The notes beneath the pieces are model-generated. The model was not told the origin of the DNA, made no database searches, and worked only from the letters and a program-made list of their open reading frames with translations. From contig OX345636.1 in the NCBI GenBank assembly GCA_947044365.1, positions 12,171,309 through 12,235,308 on the forward strand: DNA of 64,000 nucleotides, in the 5' to 3' direction. The DNA is from Petrosia ficiformis. Lineage: Eukaryota > Porifera > Demospongiae > Haplosclerida > Petrosiidae. Positions 1 through 14,699 of this stretch are shown in pieces (position 1 is the stretch's first letter; each line of letters begins with the position of its first letter). The position numbers were made by a program, and so were the translations under genes.

Positions 1-383
1 GTTGAATAAAAAGTGGAAGAAATGAATGGCACAGAAAACATTTGAAAAATTAACAATATGCCCATATGTGAAAGAGATACCGTATGCCAGGGAAATTATG
101 CAAAGGAATACTGTCATGAACAGTAAATTTTGGAGCTTTTGCATATTCATGAATCGCTAATTGCTGTACCCCACATTTGCTATTGTTATTTTTACGAACA
201 GCATTATTTATGTTTCCTTCACATAGTTTTTCCAACATCGGTATTTCACACAGACAATGATATCGGATGGGATCCGAATATTAGCAATTTTGATTTTGAA
301 ATTAAGTGTATAGATGCAACTCTATTTAAAACATAATGTATGTAACTATAAAAATTCACTCCCGTTATTATTTTGAAATGTAG

Positions 384-1376
384 CTTACTGTGACGAGTAT
401 GGGGAATCTGAGGAATGTTATTATGTTACTGACTCAGTTACTCTAACAGTAGAAGGTGAGTTGTATACACCACATGAATGTGACCTATAGTTTAGAAAAC
501 TGAGGAATGTTATTATGTTACTGACTCAGTTACTCTAACAGCAGGGGAGGAGACAGCTAATGGAGGGGCTGAAGACTGTTGGATGCATGATTGCAAGGAT
601 GCGTCATCTTAGGGAGGTTGGGGGAAATTTGAAATTTGGATTCTCTGAGATTGCTTCCGATGCAATCTGAGAGCTAAATCAGGATGCATAGTCATTATGA
701 AAATTAATACAAGCAGTCATACAACAAGGAGTACAGCTAACTGCATAGGGGTCAAATGTCACATATATGTGATATCAGTCCTCTAAGGGTTAACTAATTA
801 ATTAATTAATTAAAGATAAGCATTTGTTCAAATTATTGACCCGCAAGTGTGGTATTCATGAATTGAGTCACATATATATCCATACAGTCATACATATACA
901 TACATACAGTGACTACATTCATACATGCATGTAATGTGCCGTACGTACATATAGTCATGTATGTTATATACCATGTATAAAGTGTATTATTAGTACAAAC
1001 ATCTTGTACAAACCACTATAGATAAACAATTCATAATCTTGTATCTTGAAACATTTTCCATTACTGTCAACAGTTCCAGAGCTCATTCCATCACATACGG
1101 AATATGAAGTGTTTGCTGGAAGTAGTCTTATGCTTTCATGTACACCTTCTGAAGGACAGTTTGTTATTTTATGGCAACACAATGGAGTTACCATTGAAGG
1201 GTATGGCTGTCCAAAAAAACGCAACGCACAGGATGCTTGTCTGTTTCCATCTCCATATAACAATAATCTGTCGTTATATCATGCCTCTCTTTTTGATTCT
1301 GGAATCTACACATGTAATTTGTTGGTCAATGAGGAGATTATAATTTCTCAGAACATCAATGTCACTGTAACAGAAC
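384..1376 (+). CDS. Receptor exons 1-2 in view: end of one Ig-like fold and a complete Ig-like domain
   Basis: Exon 384-455 encodes a short segment with paired cysteines ending in SVTLTVEG, which resembles the last strand of an Ig fold. Exon 1074-1376 (101 codons, phase 1 at both ends) has the Ig pattern: SSLMLSC, then LWQHNG, then DSGIYTC followed by a final INVTVTE strand. Phase 1-1 exons are the usual shuffling unit for Ig modules. Ligand-binding or adhesive use is an inference from the family. The intron between them contains a second, non-coding copy of the end of the first exon (about 497-543). Confidence 0.75.
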
Positions 1377-4300
1377 GTAAGTTCACATTAAGAAGTCTTG
1401 ATTTAATTTTATTAGCTAACTTGTTTTGTATGCAGAAGACAAATTTCTGTCTAATTATAATATTATTATTATTATATGTGAAAGTGGATGAGAAGATCAG
1501 TTATGTTTTGAAGTGTTGCACAGATTGGCTCAACACTGGTTAGTACATGTATCTGTGCCATTGGGAATACATCTTGAGCCAACTAACAATCCTTCAATGC
1601 TGGTAGTGATAATATAATCATAATTAATTGCACGATCTGGTCCAAAGAGAGAACTGTGCAGTACCAAATAAGAAGCTCTTTGGGCCAATGCCTTATGAGC
1701 TTATCAAAATCTTTGCTGGGGAAATAATAATGTTGTGTAACATTTACTTTAATTCTTGCTATCAGCTAATTTTGTACAGAAAACCCACTAAAGTTGGTGC
1801 CCATATAGATCAACTATAGCTCCACCTAGATTCCGATTTAGTTAACTTCCTTTGCAAAATGATTGAATAGTGAGTTTTTAAAAGTAATCGTTTCACAAAA
1901 TTATTATTTCCGATTTTCTTATCTGCACTGAGTCACATATACATATATCTGAAATATGTAGGTTAGTTTTAGTATAGTAGCTAACATTTATGTCATTATT
2001 AGCCAATTCCAGTCTTGGAGGTTCTAGTGGCCTGCTGGTTAAAGTGCTGGCCTGCAATCGAAAGGTTGCAGGGTCAGGCTTTTTCTCACCTATGAGTGTA
2101 CTCAGCTCTACCCTCAAAAATGAGGAGGTATTTATCACCGCATCCTTCAGAGGGGATGTAAAGCCATCGGTCCCGGGGAGCTGGTTAATATTAGCAACTT
2201 GTGCTATTCTAGTTTCCTCGTGAAGCCACATTTGGTCAAAACACTTGTAAAAAAAATATGTAGATATCCCACAATGCTATACTGATGCATTATACTATAC
2301 ATGTAATCGCATTCATGACTGCATTAATAGAGAACAAGATATAAAAGTATTCCTGTGATTGCTATGTGGAGTCATTGCTGACTTTCTCATCAGAAACCCA
2401 AACAACCTATTGCGTTTATTTGTTTTTCCTATCTTCTTGCTTTTTAAAGATTCAGGTATATCTGCTATTAGTTGAAGTTTCTACAAGCTTACTGGACAGT
2501 GCTTCTCTGTAGTACTGTACAGTAGCTCGAGCACGAGTTTAGTATTTTGAGCTACCTATATAACAGCTGTTGGTTGAAGTTTCTACACACTTACTAGGGA
2601 CAGTGCTTGTCTGTCAATTATACTTTTAACCAGATAGATACAGTCAGTGCTTGAAATAGTTTTTGTAACTGTCCAGCAGAAACAACTGGACAAAACAAAT
2701 ATGTAACTAGCAAGTTAGTTGTGGATTTTGTCTGGAAAATAACTAATGAGATGTAGAAGTAACACACCTGGCTATGACTGCTCTTGACTAATAATTAACC
2801 TCACTGCGAGGGTACTGTTCTTAGTTCATTGTACATACATTGTATATATATATTATAACTAATCAGATAGTTTATCCAGACAAATGCAAATTTTGTCCAG
2901 ACAATGAGGCAAAATGTCTGGAATTACTAATTGCTGGACATTATTTCAAGCGCTGACAGTATGCCATGAGTTTAGTATAATAATGGTATGTGTGGTAACG
3001 TATCACTCCGTATAATCTAACATGCAGGGCCACCACGAATATTCTGTTACAGTGACTACATTAAGAAGTCCTGCAGTGGAGAATTTTTGGGAACTGTAAA
3101 CAGTTTTGAAGAATGCTGTGAGGATTTAGGAGGGGCAAGTTCTACAATTGAGTCTGAATCCTTTTTTGAATGCACACCATGTCCAGTGGTTACACCAATC
3201 AGTGAGTCATTATATATAGTATAGGTGTACGTGACTAAATCGAGTAAACTAAACTATAACTAACTACAATGGAAAATGGCCAATAATGGGCACTTTTAGT
3301 TAGTTAACTAATACTAAAACTGAAATCCTTTTAGTTAGTCTAATGTTATTTTAGTTAATCAACTATATCTGATTTTTCAGAAAACTGTCATTGTGATAGT
3401 ATAACTGAAAACTAAAAGTGGTGTTTATTGTCATACTAAAATAACATAAGTGGAAACTGGAAACAGCCAGTCATCAGTGCTGCATTCAGAAAAGTTGCCA
3501 AGGGGGGCAAAATAGGTATTTGGCGAAATAAAGGGGTGTTAAGCCCCCATCTATATATGTGTGTATGCACATGGCCAACTAGGGGGGATGTGGGGCATGC
3601 TTCTCCAGGAAAATGTTAATTTTAGACTCTCTGAGATCAATTCTAGAGCATTTTCAGACAAATATTTACTGAGCAGGTTTGATATTGCAAGGAGGGGGGG
3701 ACAAGATTTTAGTGTGGAGGGGTGGGGGTCAAAAAGGGACAAATACTTCGCACTATAATTATTATACATTGCATCTATGCTAATAAATACAGCAGTCATA
3801 TTAACAGCCAGACATCAGATCAATGCCTCATGTCTGATCAAAAATAGTTATATCAAAATATCTATTTCTGGTCAAATTGATAACATATTACCATTTAATA
3901 TCACAGTTGCAGTTATTTTAGCAAAGTGAAGATTTTCACTAAATTTTGTGAGAGAATTTACGCTGCAAAACTTTAACCTGGTTTTTCTAATTTGTCTAAT
4001 TTTAAACCTAAAAGCAGTTATAACAAGCTAGTGTGCATAATTTCTTTCCATTTCATACCACATGTTGGAAATGTGTGAAGATGTCTATCTAGTATCTACA
4101 GTTATTTCAAGTGAGTTGAAACCCAAGACTTACCTGATCCGAAGGGGCCTACGTATATATCAAAGCTGTCTTTCGAGGTACATGACCAACAATTGTTCCA
4201 GTGTAACTGTTGCTACAGCATGAGAATCGTGTCTATTATTTTCTTCAATTTTCCAGAATCTCTCTAACAGAACTCTCCCAAATATCCTTATATATGTACG

Positions 4301-7300
4301 TGGTAACCTCTAATCATTGCTTCTATTGTGAAGTAAGTAGTCATTCTCCAACTGCTTCGTTTTCTTTAAAGTTCTTTTTTCTCACCAGCACATGTGAAGT
4401 GTGAGGGTGTGTCAGACTAAAGAATGCAAAAAAATGAAATCATGAAATTTTTACTGGTAGCACTTTGTATAAAAACATGAAAATTTGGACCCGCAAAAAT
4501 AACTGCAACTATGGTACATGAATCCTACTATGTAAATTACTCTCAAAAGTTATCATGAGCACTGTGATTATAATTATTTTAATTTTAGAATTACTGAACA
4601 GCTCTGTAAAATGATAATTATAAGCATTTATACTGTCCTTGTCAAGATGAGTACTAATTATATTATCCAACTATAGCGTGTGGTACAGTGTATGAAGGTG
4701 GTATTTTATGGAATGAGACTAAAGCCAACACTTACTCAACTGTTTCATGTCAACAAGCTGGTGATCAATTTGTTCCTGGTCTATCATTAACAAGAGAATG
4801 TTTCTATACTGGTACATGGAGTGTGGTTGATTTCACAAACTGTACTCTGAGAGAAAATGTCAGTAGCTTTGCAAGTATATCTGTAGTCCTTGAAGGTGAC
4901 ATTGATGTTCAGAATAACAGGACTATCTTGGAGACTACAGTTAGTTACATTAAGTCTACTTTTAATTGCGTGGACTAATTTTAGCGACAAACATAATAAT
5001 CACTAAAATTAGTACATGCTAAAAATTATATTAAAATTTTCATGATCAACCTATTATGCATACATGTACATGTTGTGCTTCTAAAATAAATTCATGCAAA
5101 ATCTGAGCATTTAAAAATCACTAAATTTAGTGGATGTAATTAATACTGTAGTTAGGCTTAAGGTACATTTACATGCAATATAATGTTTTAGATACATACT
5201 TTAGTTTTGTTGTATCACTTACAGTGGAATCACTCTATTCCAGACAACCTTGTGACAAATATATAACTGTCATGATTAGTCAGATTGTCCTCATTTCATT
5301 TCAGGCATAAATGTAATCACAGTTTAGAAAAAGTGTCTCCTTATTTCATGAGGGTTGGAATAGATGGTTCTACTGTATTACACATCCCTTTAATAGAGGA
5401 CTGTGCTTATTTCATGAGGGTTGGAATAGATGTTTCTACTGTATTACATATATCCCTTTAATAGAGAACTGTGGTTATTTCATGAGGGTTGGGTTTAGTC
5501 TGGCGTTACCACCCCTTCACTTGGAGGAGTAAGGGTCTGGGTACAAGCGCATGTCGTACTTGTACAAGCTGGAATGTTGATTAAGGTGGGGCTACTTGAA
5601 TATTGCCCACACACGTGGAGAATTTACAATAATCATTATGATTTATTTCGGTTGTGGAGACGATATATCTTCACGAAGTTCTGATCATCGTTTACTAGAT
5701 AGCCCCTTTTCTATTGATGTATTAAATATATGGAAAGAACTCTTTAAAGAAAGGTGTGAATTTCCTAGGTGGGGTTGTTTAAGTGAGCTCTTGAATTCAG
5801 GCAATCTGATTGGTCTGCAAATATTCTGCAGCTTGTACAAGTACGAAATGCGCTTGTCCCCAGACCCTTCCTCCTCCAAGCGAAGGGGCGGTAACGCCAG
5901 ACTAGGTTGGGTTCCATTATATTATTCATCCCTTTAATACAGGGGTGTCCTTATTTCATGTGCGTTGATGCAGAGGTGTGGTAACATTGAGCCAAATGCC
6001 GGACATTTTGACATATTTTCATCACTCTTGTCCTACTACCCATATACTTTGTATACAGTTCATTTTCAATTTACCTGACAATCACTAGATTTATCAGACA
6101 ATGTCCTGTATGACTGGCTATTTCCACACCACTGGACTGATGACAATTGCCACTTTAAAACTCCATATGTACATGTAGTTATTCACACTAAATGACATTT
6201 TACTATTCACTATTTCAGATGAGAGGTCTACTAGAAAGCTTCAACGTATCCTACTCAACAGTCAACATAAAATCAATAGTTCCATCCACAATGGTTGTTG
6301 ACTTTGGTGTCAACTTTCTAATATTAGATGATACTATTATTACTGGTCTTTTTGAAGTACTGTCGAGATTACAATCTTCAAACGAATTTGGTGAATTTAC
6401 TACTCAACCTCGTAGCAGTGGGCTATATGTATTTGAAACAGCAAGTAAGTGTAAAAATTATGACTTTTCATCACATTTATGACCAACATTGCCATCAAAA
6501 TCTCAAGAATATGATTATGTGGTTGAATTAGAGGTGGGTTAGTGTACGTAGGTTTGGGTAACGTAAACTTAGTCTTTGATGACAAACATACACTACTAAA
6601 ACACATTCACTCTTACAATTGTTTCAATATAAAATATGCCCTGTTTGATGTGGTTTGTGTATCCATTGTTTCTGTTAGGTTCTTGTCCTTGTCAACAAGG
6701 ATTAACTGATCAGGGGAATATTGTGACTTTGTGTTCAAGTTCTTCAAGCCAAAGTCCTTGTCAGTGCAATACTGAATCATGTCAGGTGATTAATATTATC
6801 CCAGTTGTTACTTCATATAAGAATCAAGAAATCAGCACTATAGTACTACTTATAATTATACTATTTATATAGTAGTCGTCTGAGGTGCCTTAGTGTCCTT
6901 TTAGTGAGGTGCCTGTGGTATCCCAGGTGCCTGTAGTGTCCTTGGTGTCCCTGGTGTATGATAAATAGCATAGTATAACATAATAAAAGTTAATCAATTA
7001 TTAAAACCTCATTTGGTTAGAAATTATAGTTTCAATACAAAATTAATGAATGCACTAACAGTGCGGAACCCTCACCACAAGTGTGATTTTGGAAACAAGA
7101 ACGATTCATTAGTCACTGACATGAAAATAACTTCAGACAGTAATGATAATTATTACAATTATTATACTGAGAGTATATTATATATGTATGTGTGAGTAAA
7201 AACATACACTCCAAGTCCTACTAAGAGTACACAGCAGGGTTCAAATCAAGAAGAAATTAGAAAACAGTTTCGTGGCTTCAATCACGTTGATGAAAAATGA

Positions 7301-10300
7301 AAGGGATGGAGCTAGAAATTGACAGTCATGGCAGAGCCAGCTCAAAGTTGTAGCAACCACTACTTCAATTTTAATTTACTTCATTTCAATTTGAATTTAA
7401 ATTTCTCATTAAATTGTATGGAAACTTTGTTTCCATGGTAACTATATTGTGATAAAGTATCTTATTATTTATCAACAGTGTCAAACACCATATGTTGGTG
7501 ATGGTCAGTTGTGTACTATTGACAGTGATGGTGATTTATATCCTGACATAGCACTAGGGATTAACTGTACAACTGAGAATACTGAGAAATATTGCATAAA
7601 GGTAAGAATTGTGAACTGATCTCAAATTAACCACATGTATATAGTTAAGAGAGACTTCTTCTCCTTGTAGTCACTTTTATACATTTAGTACTTCTTATCA
7701 GACCATGTAGTGCCTATTGTGATATACATGTACAATGTACATGTATAATTATGATGTGAATTGCCTGTGTGCATGTCAGTGGTGTGGAAACAGCCAGTCA
7801 TGCAGGAAATTGTCCAATAAATCTAGTGAATGTCTGGTAAATTGAACTGTATACAAAGTATATGAGGAGCAGGACAAGAGTGATGAAAATAGGTGCCAAA
7901 ATATCCGGCAATTGGCTCACTATTTCCACACCCGTGGTACATGTATGTTGTGAATGTGTACATGTATGTGCATGTACATGTATGTTGTGAACATGTACAT
8001 GTATGTGTATATACATGTATGTTATGAATATATACATGTACATGTATGTTGTGAACATGTACATGTATGTTGTGAACATGTACATGTATGTGCATGTATA
8101 ATTGTATATACGTACATGTATGTTATGAATATATACATGTATGTTGTAAACATGTGCATATATGTTGTGAACATGTACATGTATGTGCATATACATGTAT
8201 GTTGTGAACGTGTACATCATTTATAATGGTGTGTATAGTGGTAGGGCTGGAACGAATCCTGTCTTTTACAATCTGGATATTCGTTTACAATAATGGTCAG
8301 GTACCCGGATAATTGCTCTAAAGATTCATGACTTAAAATACCTCACCTTTTTGCTGTAATCAACTGCGTGTTGTGTTTGGTTTCTCCACATATGCAAATA
8401 TTAAATGAGTATCCCGATACAAAGAAACAGATCTGGATGTTTAGTTTGCAGATAATTATCCGGATAATCGGGTATCTGTTCCAGCCCTAATTTGTGGTGT
8501 GTATGTGTAAATAAATACATGTATGTGTATATGATGTGCATACATGTAAAGAATTATTATTACATTATGTTATTTCATTGCCACAGGACAATTGCCCTTA
8601 TCTATACAATCCCAATCAAGACCCTGATGCCTGTCGCATTATACCAGGTCAGTGATTTTGATAAGCTCAAATGGCGCACGATTGGCCCAAAGAGCTTATA
8701 ATTTGGCATTGCATAGTTCTCTCTTTAGGCCAGTGGAACAGTTAATTATGATTATATTATCACTAACAGCATTAACTGTTGTTAATTGGCTCAAGATGTA
8801 TTTCCAGTGGCATACACACTAACCATTGCTGAGCCTATTTGGCTCAGATTCAAAATGTATCAAACACTCCATACGAGGTACATGATAGACACACATTGTA
8901 TTCAGTTAAGCTATCACCATAGTAGATAAAATAGGCGGAGGGGTGTAGCAGTGCTCGAAATAACGTCCAGCAATTGGCCATTTTCCGAACATTTTGCCTT
9001 TTTGTCCAGACAAAATTGAATTTGAATGAACAAATTGTCTGATTAGTTATGAGAATAAATAAGAACAGTATAACCTCACACTGAGGTTAATTATAACTCA
9101 ATAACAGTCGTGGCCTAGTGGGTTATTTCTATATCCCATAAGCCATAAATGGGTACAATGCTTGTTTGTGAGACTTTGTCCAGACAAAATGCACAACCTG
9201 CTGGTAAAATATTGTTTTATCCAGATGTTTCTGCTGGACACTTGGGATAGTGCTATATTGACAAACGTCATTATAAGTAATTGTGGTAGTATAACTGCAT
9301 ATATTCGTAAAAACAAATTTGTGTTGCTTTTTAATTTTTAAACAAGAATATTTAAACTGTTGATACAGTAAGAAACTCCAGCTCCCCAACCAGTCCGGGC
9401 ACCAGTGAAATATGATCTGTATGTTGTTTTAGTTTGACAATAATGACCACTTTTAGGTATAGTTATAGTATTCTAGTTTATCAAAATTTAGTTCAGTTGT
9501 AGTTCAATTAACAAAGGTAATATTAGGCTTACTAAAAGGGTTTTAGTTTTAGTTAACTAAATAAAAGTGCCCAATATTGGCCAATTTTCATTTTAGTTAT
9601 TGCAGTACACCTGAATGTAGTTATACATGTAGTTTAGTTAACTAAAATTCACAATACCTTACTAAAAGGGGCTTTAGTTATAGTTATAGTTATAACACAA
9701 CACTAAATTATACATAATTATGATTATCTGTACCTCATAGATTTCAATGGGTGTTCATTAGATGTTGATTCTGCATGGGGTATAGAATGGGCTAACACAA
9801 TAGCTGGTGAGAGTGATACACAACCATGTCCAGAAGGATCTCAAGGTAGATGAATAAATTATGGTGTATAATTATGTACGTAAATGTATAGCATATGAAG
9901 AGGAACACATACTGCAGTTGCATTACCCATATTGATCTTACATTTATTCTAAACTCATCACCAGCTACATGTACTAAGTGTAGGGAGGTTGGTATATCCC
10001 TCTTTATAGGCTATGTATAGGAAACTGTATTGCCTATACATAGCCTATACACAATAGTACATGTAGTATAGGTATCTGAATAGGTGTCTATATTAAGATA
10101 TAAGCAGTGTATCAGTATAGGAAACTGTATTGCCTATACATAGACTATACACAATAGTACATGTAGTATAGGTATCTGAATAGGTGTCTATATTAAGATA
10201 TAAGCAGTGTATCAGTATAGGAAACTGTATTACCTATACATAGACTATACACAATAGTACATGTAGTATAGGTATTTTAATAGGTGTCTATATTAAGACA

Positions 10301-13300
10301 TAAGCAGTGTATCAGTATAGGAAACTGTATTACCTATACATAGACTATACACAATAGTACATGTAGTATAGGTATCTGAATAGGTGTCTATATTAAGATA
10401 TAAGCAGTGTATCAGTATAGGAAACTGTATTACCTATACATAGCCTATACACAATAGTACATGTAGTATAGGTATCTGAATAGGTGTCTATATTAAGATA
10501 TAAGCAGTGTATCAGTATAGGAAACTGTATTACCTATATATAGACTATACACAATAGTACATGTAGTATAGGTATCTGAATAGGTGCCTATATTAAGATA
10601 TAAGCAGTGTATCAGTATAGGAAACTGTATTACCTATACATAGACTATACACAATAGTACATGTAATATAGGTATCTGAATAGGTGTCTATATTAAGATA
10701 TAAGCAGTGTATCAGTATAGGAAACTGTATTGCCTATACATAGACTATACACAATAGTACATGTACATGTAATATAGGTATCTGAATAGGTGCCTATATT
10801 AAGATATAAGCAGTGTATCAGTATAGGAAACTGTATTACCTATACATAGACTATACACAATAGTACATGTAATATAGGTATCTGAATAGGTGTCTATATT
10901 AAGATATAAGCAGTGTATCAGTATAGGAAACTGTATTGCCTATACATAGACTATACACAATAGTACATGTAGTATAGGTATCTGAATAGGTGTCTATATT
11001 AAGATATAAGCAGTGTATCAGTATAGGAAACTGTATTACCTATACATAGACTATACACAATAGTACATGTAGTATAGGTATCTGAATAGGTGTCTATATT
11101 AAGATATAAGCAGTGTATCAGTATAGGAAACTGTATTGCCTATACATAGACTATACACAATAGTACATGTAGTATAGGTATCTGAATAGGTGTCTATATT
11201 AAGATATAAGCAGTGTATCAGTATAGGAAACTGTATTACCTATACATAGCCTATACACAATAGTACATGTAGTATAGGTATCTGAATAGGTGTCTATATT
11301 AAGATACAAGCAGTGTATCAGTATAGGAAACTGTATTGCCTATACATAGACTATACACAATAGTACATGTAGTATAGGTATCTGAATAGGTGTCTATATT
11401 AAGATATAAGCAGTGTATCAGTATAGGAAACTGTATTACCTATACATAGACTATACACAATAGTACATGTAGTATAGGTATCTGAATAGGTGTCTATATT
11501 AAGATATAAGCAGTGTATCAGTATAGGAAACTGTATTACCTATACATAGACTATACACAATAGTACATGTAGTATAGGTATCTGAATAGGTAGATATAAG
11601 CAGTGTATCAGTAATGGAAACTCTATTGCTTGTAAACATGTACATTGCCTATACAAGAGAATTTATAATATACATTAGCCTTGCTGATGCTGTAATTATG
11701 ATGTGTAACTTTGTGACTTCACAAACTGTTAATATTATTCCAGGGACAGCCACTAGGCTTTGTCTTGAAAACAGTGAATGGGATGACCCTTACATACTCA
11801 ACTGTTTACCAGAAGAGTATCAAAATTTACTGGATCAGGTAGGCTATACATGTACCTTAATTAATTGCATGTACTAATTTTAGAGATTTTAGCAACTAAT
11901 GTAATAATCGCAAAAATTGGTACATGGTAAGAATTATATTATTTGGCATTTTAGGTGTGGCTCAGAAATTCTTAATCCAAGCTTTTATAATCACTACATT
12001 AATTTTAGTCAATGCAAAATTAATAATAGTATTTTTATAATTATAAAATACAGCAAAACCTCGACTAGCAGTTACTTGAGTATGCATGAAAAGGGACCAT
12101 TAGTTTGTGTTGAAAGTCATATATGTAATTATGTTAACTTTTACGCATACTACTGATATCGCTCAAACCAAGATGAAGCTCTGTTATGGTGTAAATCAAT
12201 ACAGTATACGTGGAAATATTGATGTGTGTTTTTTATTTGGCGGTTTGGAGTTTTTGGGTTCAAACCGTCAAATTAAAATTCACCAATTACTTCACAAATG
12301 CGCATTGCGCAATCTAAACGTTTACCGAAAGGTAGTTGGTTATAGATACCAAAATCGTGCTTCGTTTATTGGAGGAAAGCAACGAGACGAGTTTGAAGTT
12401 CAGTAGTCAGTGCCAACACCCACACTTAGCGTCTTTGTCAATTCAATCGTCTATAACTTTGGATTAGTTACTTGTATAGCTTCGATTTTTGCACTAGCTT
12501 AAAGCAAATGCAGTATAGCTGTCTTATGTAGAAATATGGTTGAAAAATATCAATGGACTTCAAAAATGCATGACATCTGTGGTTAACTGTCAAAATTTAA
12601 TTCATCAATTACACTGTGAACAGCAAACTGTCAATATTTACCATCGTCAATATTTCCATGTATACAGTATTCATAATGGCTCATGCTATGTGTAAGCATA
12701 CATGTATATGGTAGTATACTTAGTATGCTAATTGTTTGTGGATTAAACCAGGGGGGGAGCAACTACGCAAACAGATTGTATTGAAGTCAATGGAGAATAA
12801 CGACTGTAATCACTACTTCCGGGAGTGGCATGGCCTCTGGAGTTGTCATGTGGTTACCCTTAGCATCATTTAGAAGTGGGAAAGATGAGCTTTCAGCTGC
12901 TTCTTGTCGCATACCTATATCTCCCTCCAGGCCTAAGTTACTCCATTGACTTCAATACAATCTGTTTGCATAGTTACCCTTGGCTTAATCCAGGGGCAAT
13001 TATCCAGAAATCATTTATGTACATGTGACGTCACAGTATAATTGTCTATTCCTCTGGCTCTGAGTTTTCTCTTTGTATTTCAGTTTCTTCTTTACACTTA
13101 CTTTGGCCATCACAACATACAAGAAATTAATAATTTTTGTAAACTAAGCTATTACTAAAGGATGTGGCATCAGTATACCACCCTTGGGAAAATTGGTCTT
13201 GGGTGTTACTCAGCACCTCCTTAATTGGTTCCTACATCACTGCATTGCACCAAAAGTGAATCTTCATGTATTACATTAATTAAAAATATTTTGAAATGTT

Positions 13301-14662
13301 TGTGTGTTATCATTTACTATATATTTGTTATTTAATTAGGCCAATGAAATATTTGCTTCTACTGAAGGTATAGAATCACAAATCACACAGGCTGCTGAAG
13401 TAACACAAGAGCTTGTTGTACTATCTTCTCAATCTTCTCCTGGTGCTGACTCTCTCCTTCCTGCTGCTCTTAACACTACAAATGTAATAGTGCAAGGTGT
13501 TATAGATCTACTGTTTTACAGTTTAGAAAATGATACAAATGTGTCTGTTACTGTTAGTGATTTAGTAAGTTTGCAAAGTTTGAATAGAATGTGGGAGGTA
13601 ACTGTTGTACTGCTTTGTCTAAAGTCTGTTTGCATTCATGATGACCTCAACATCAGGATGTGATGACTTTATATGAAATATAATGTACATGTATGTCATA
13701 AGATTAATACATGATTATATTCTGAACTCAATAACAAAGCATTGGATTGAAATTTCAGATATACAAAAAAGAACTGGAATGATAAAATAAAGTTCAAAAT
13801 ATAATTATTTTTGATGTAGTGATGAATGGGAATGACCTTTAGATAGGCAAACAGTATTGTTAGCTGTTAGTGGATTACTAACCTCTATCTGAATTAAACA
13901 AACCATTTTCATACATTTCATCATTAAAATCTACATGACTGTAAATTTAGCTAAACTGACAGCTATTTATTTGTAGTGTTTAGGTAGACCTTCATTTAGA
14001 ATTTGTCGAGAGGATAAAAATTGAATTTAGCGTGCAACAGACAGGGTTATTGTGCTGTGCCTATTGGCAACCTCATTCCAAGAGCGTGTAGACAAGATTG
14101 TAGCAAAGGGACGAAATGCCCTTTCCCCTAAATGAAACCCTTTAGCGTAGATGTGACGAAATCAGTTTTATATATATTAGTGATAGTTTCCAACTGCATG
14201 TACATAGTATATAGTGTTCTCCATATAGGAAGTATAAGTACATGAATAGTGGCATTGTACGTAACATATTAGAACTATATGTATGTTGGGGCATGGCATG
14301 TTCTTTAAACTTTACAATTAGAAGGAACCTCTCTCTCCAGACACATCCTAAAATCGAACACACACAATAAAGCAGGCAATTTTTTCAGACGGATCTTTTT
14401 TGTCCATTTCGTGACTTTAATGTCTTTTTATTGTCTCATTTGTAATTTATAATGTATGGACAGCCATTTTTATTTAAGGTATTCCTTATGAATTAAGGCC
14501 ACCTTCTATAATCAGGCCATTTGCATTAGTCTCAGTGGTGTCTGCATTATGGTTCCACTGTGCACATTGATTGACAGTTTTAAGGGGAATACTTATATGT
14601 GAAACAGTAAATTTGTATGTACATGTATCAGTCCGTTGAGTAAATAAACTACACATAAGTAT

Positions 14663-14699
<37 letters not shown>

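Noticed and set aside
1893..2231. 112-codon minus and 77-codon plus frames
   Set aside because: They lie within the tRNA-derived SINE-like element.
7798..8226. Long open frames on both strands (up to 140 codons)
   Set aside because: They are produced by the TACATGTATG minisatellite and show only His/Tyr/Val/Met repeats with no domain.
10015..11609. Regular repeats suggesting a CRISPR-like array
   Set aside because: The 100-bp units are repeated whole with no unique spacers, and the locus is an animal intron.
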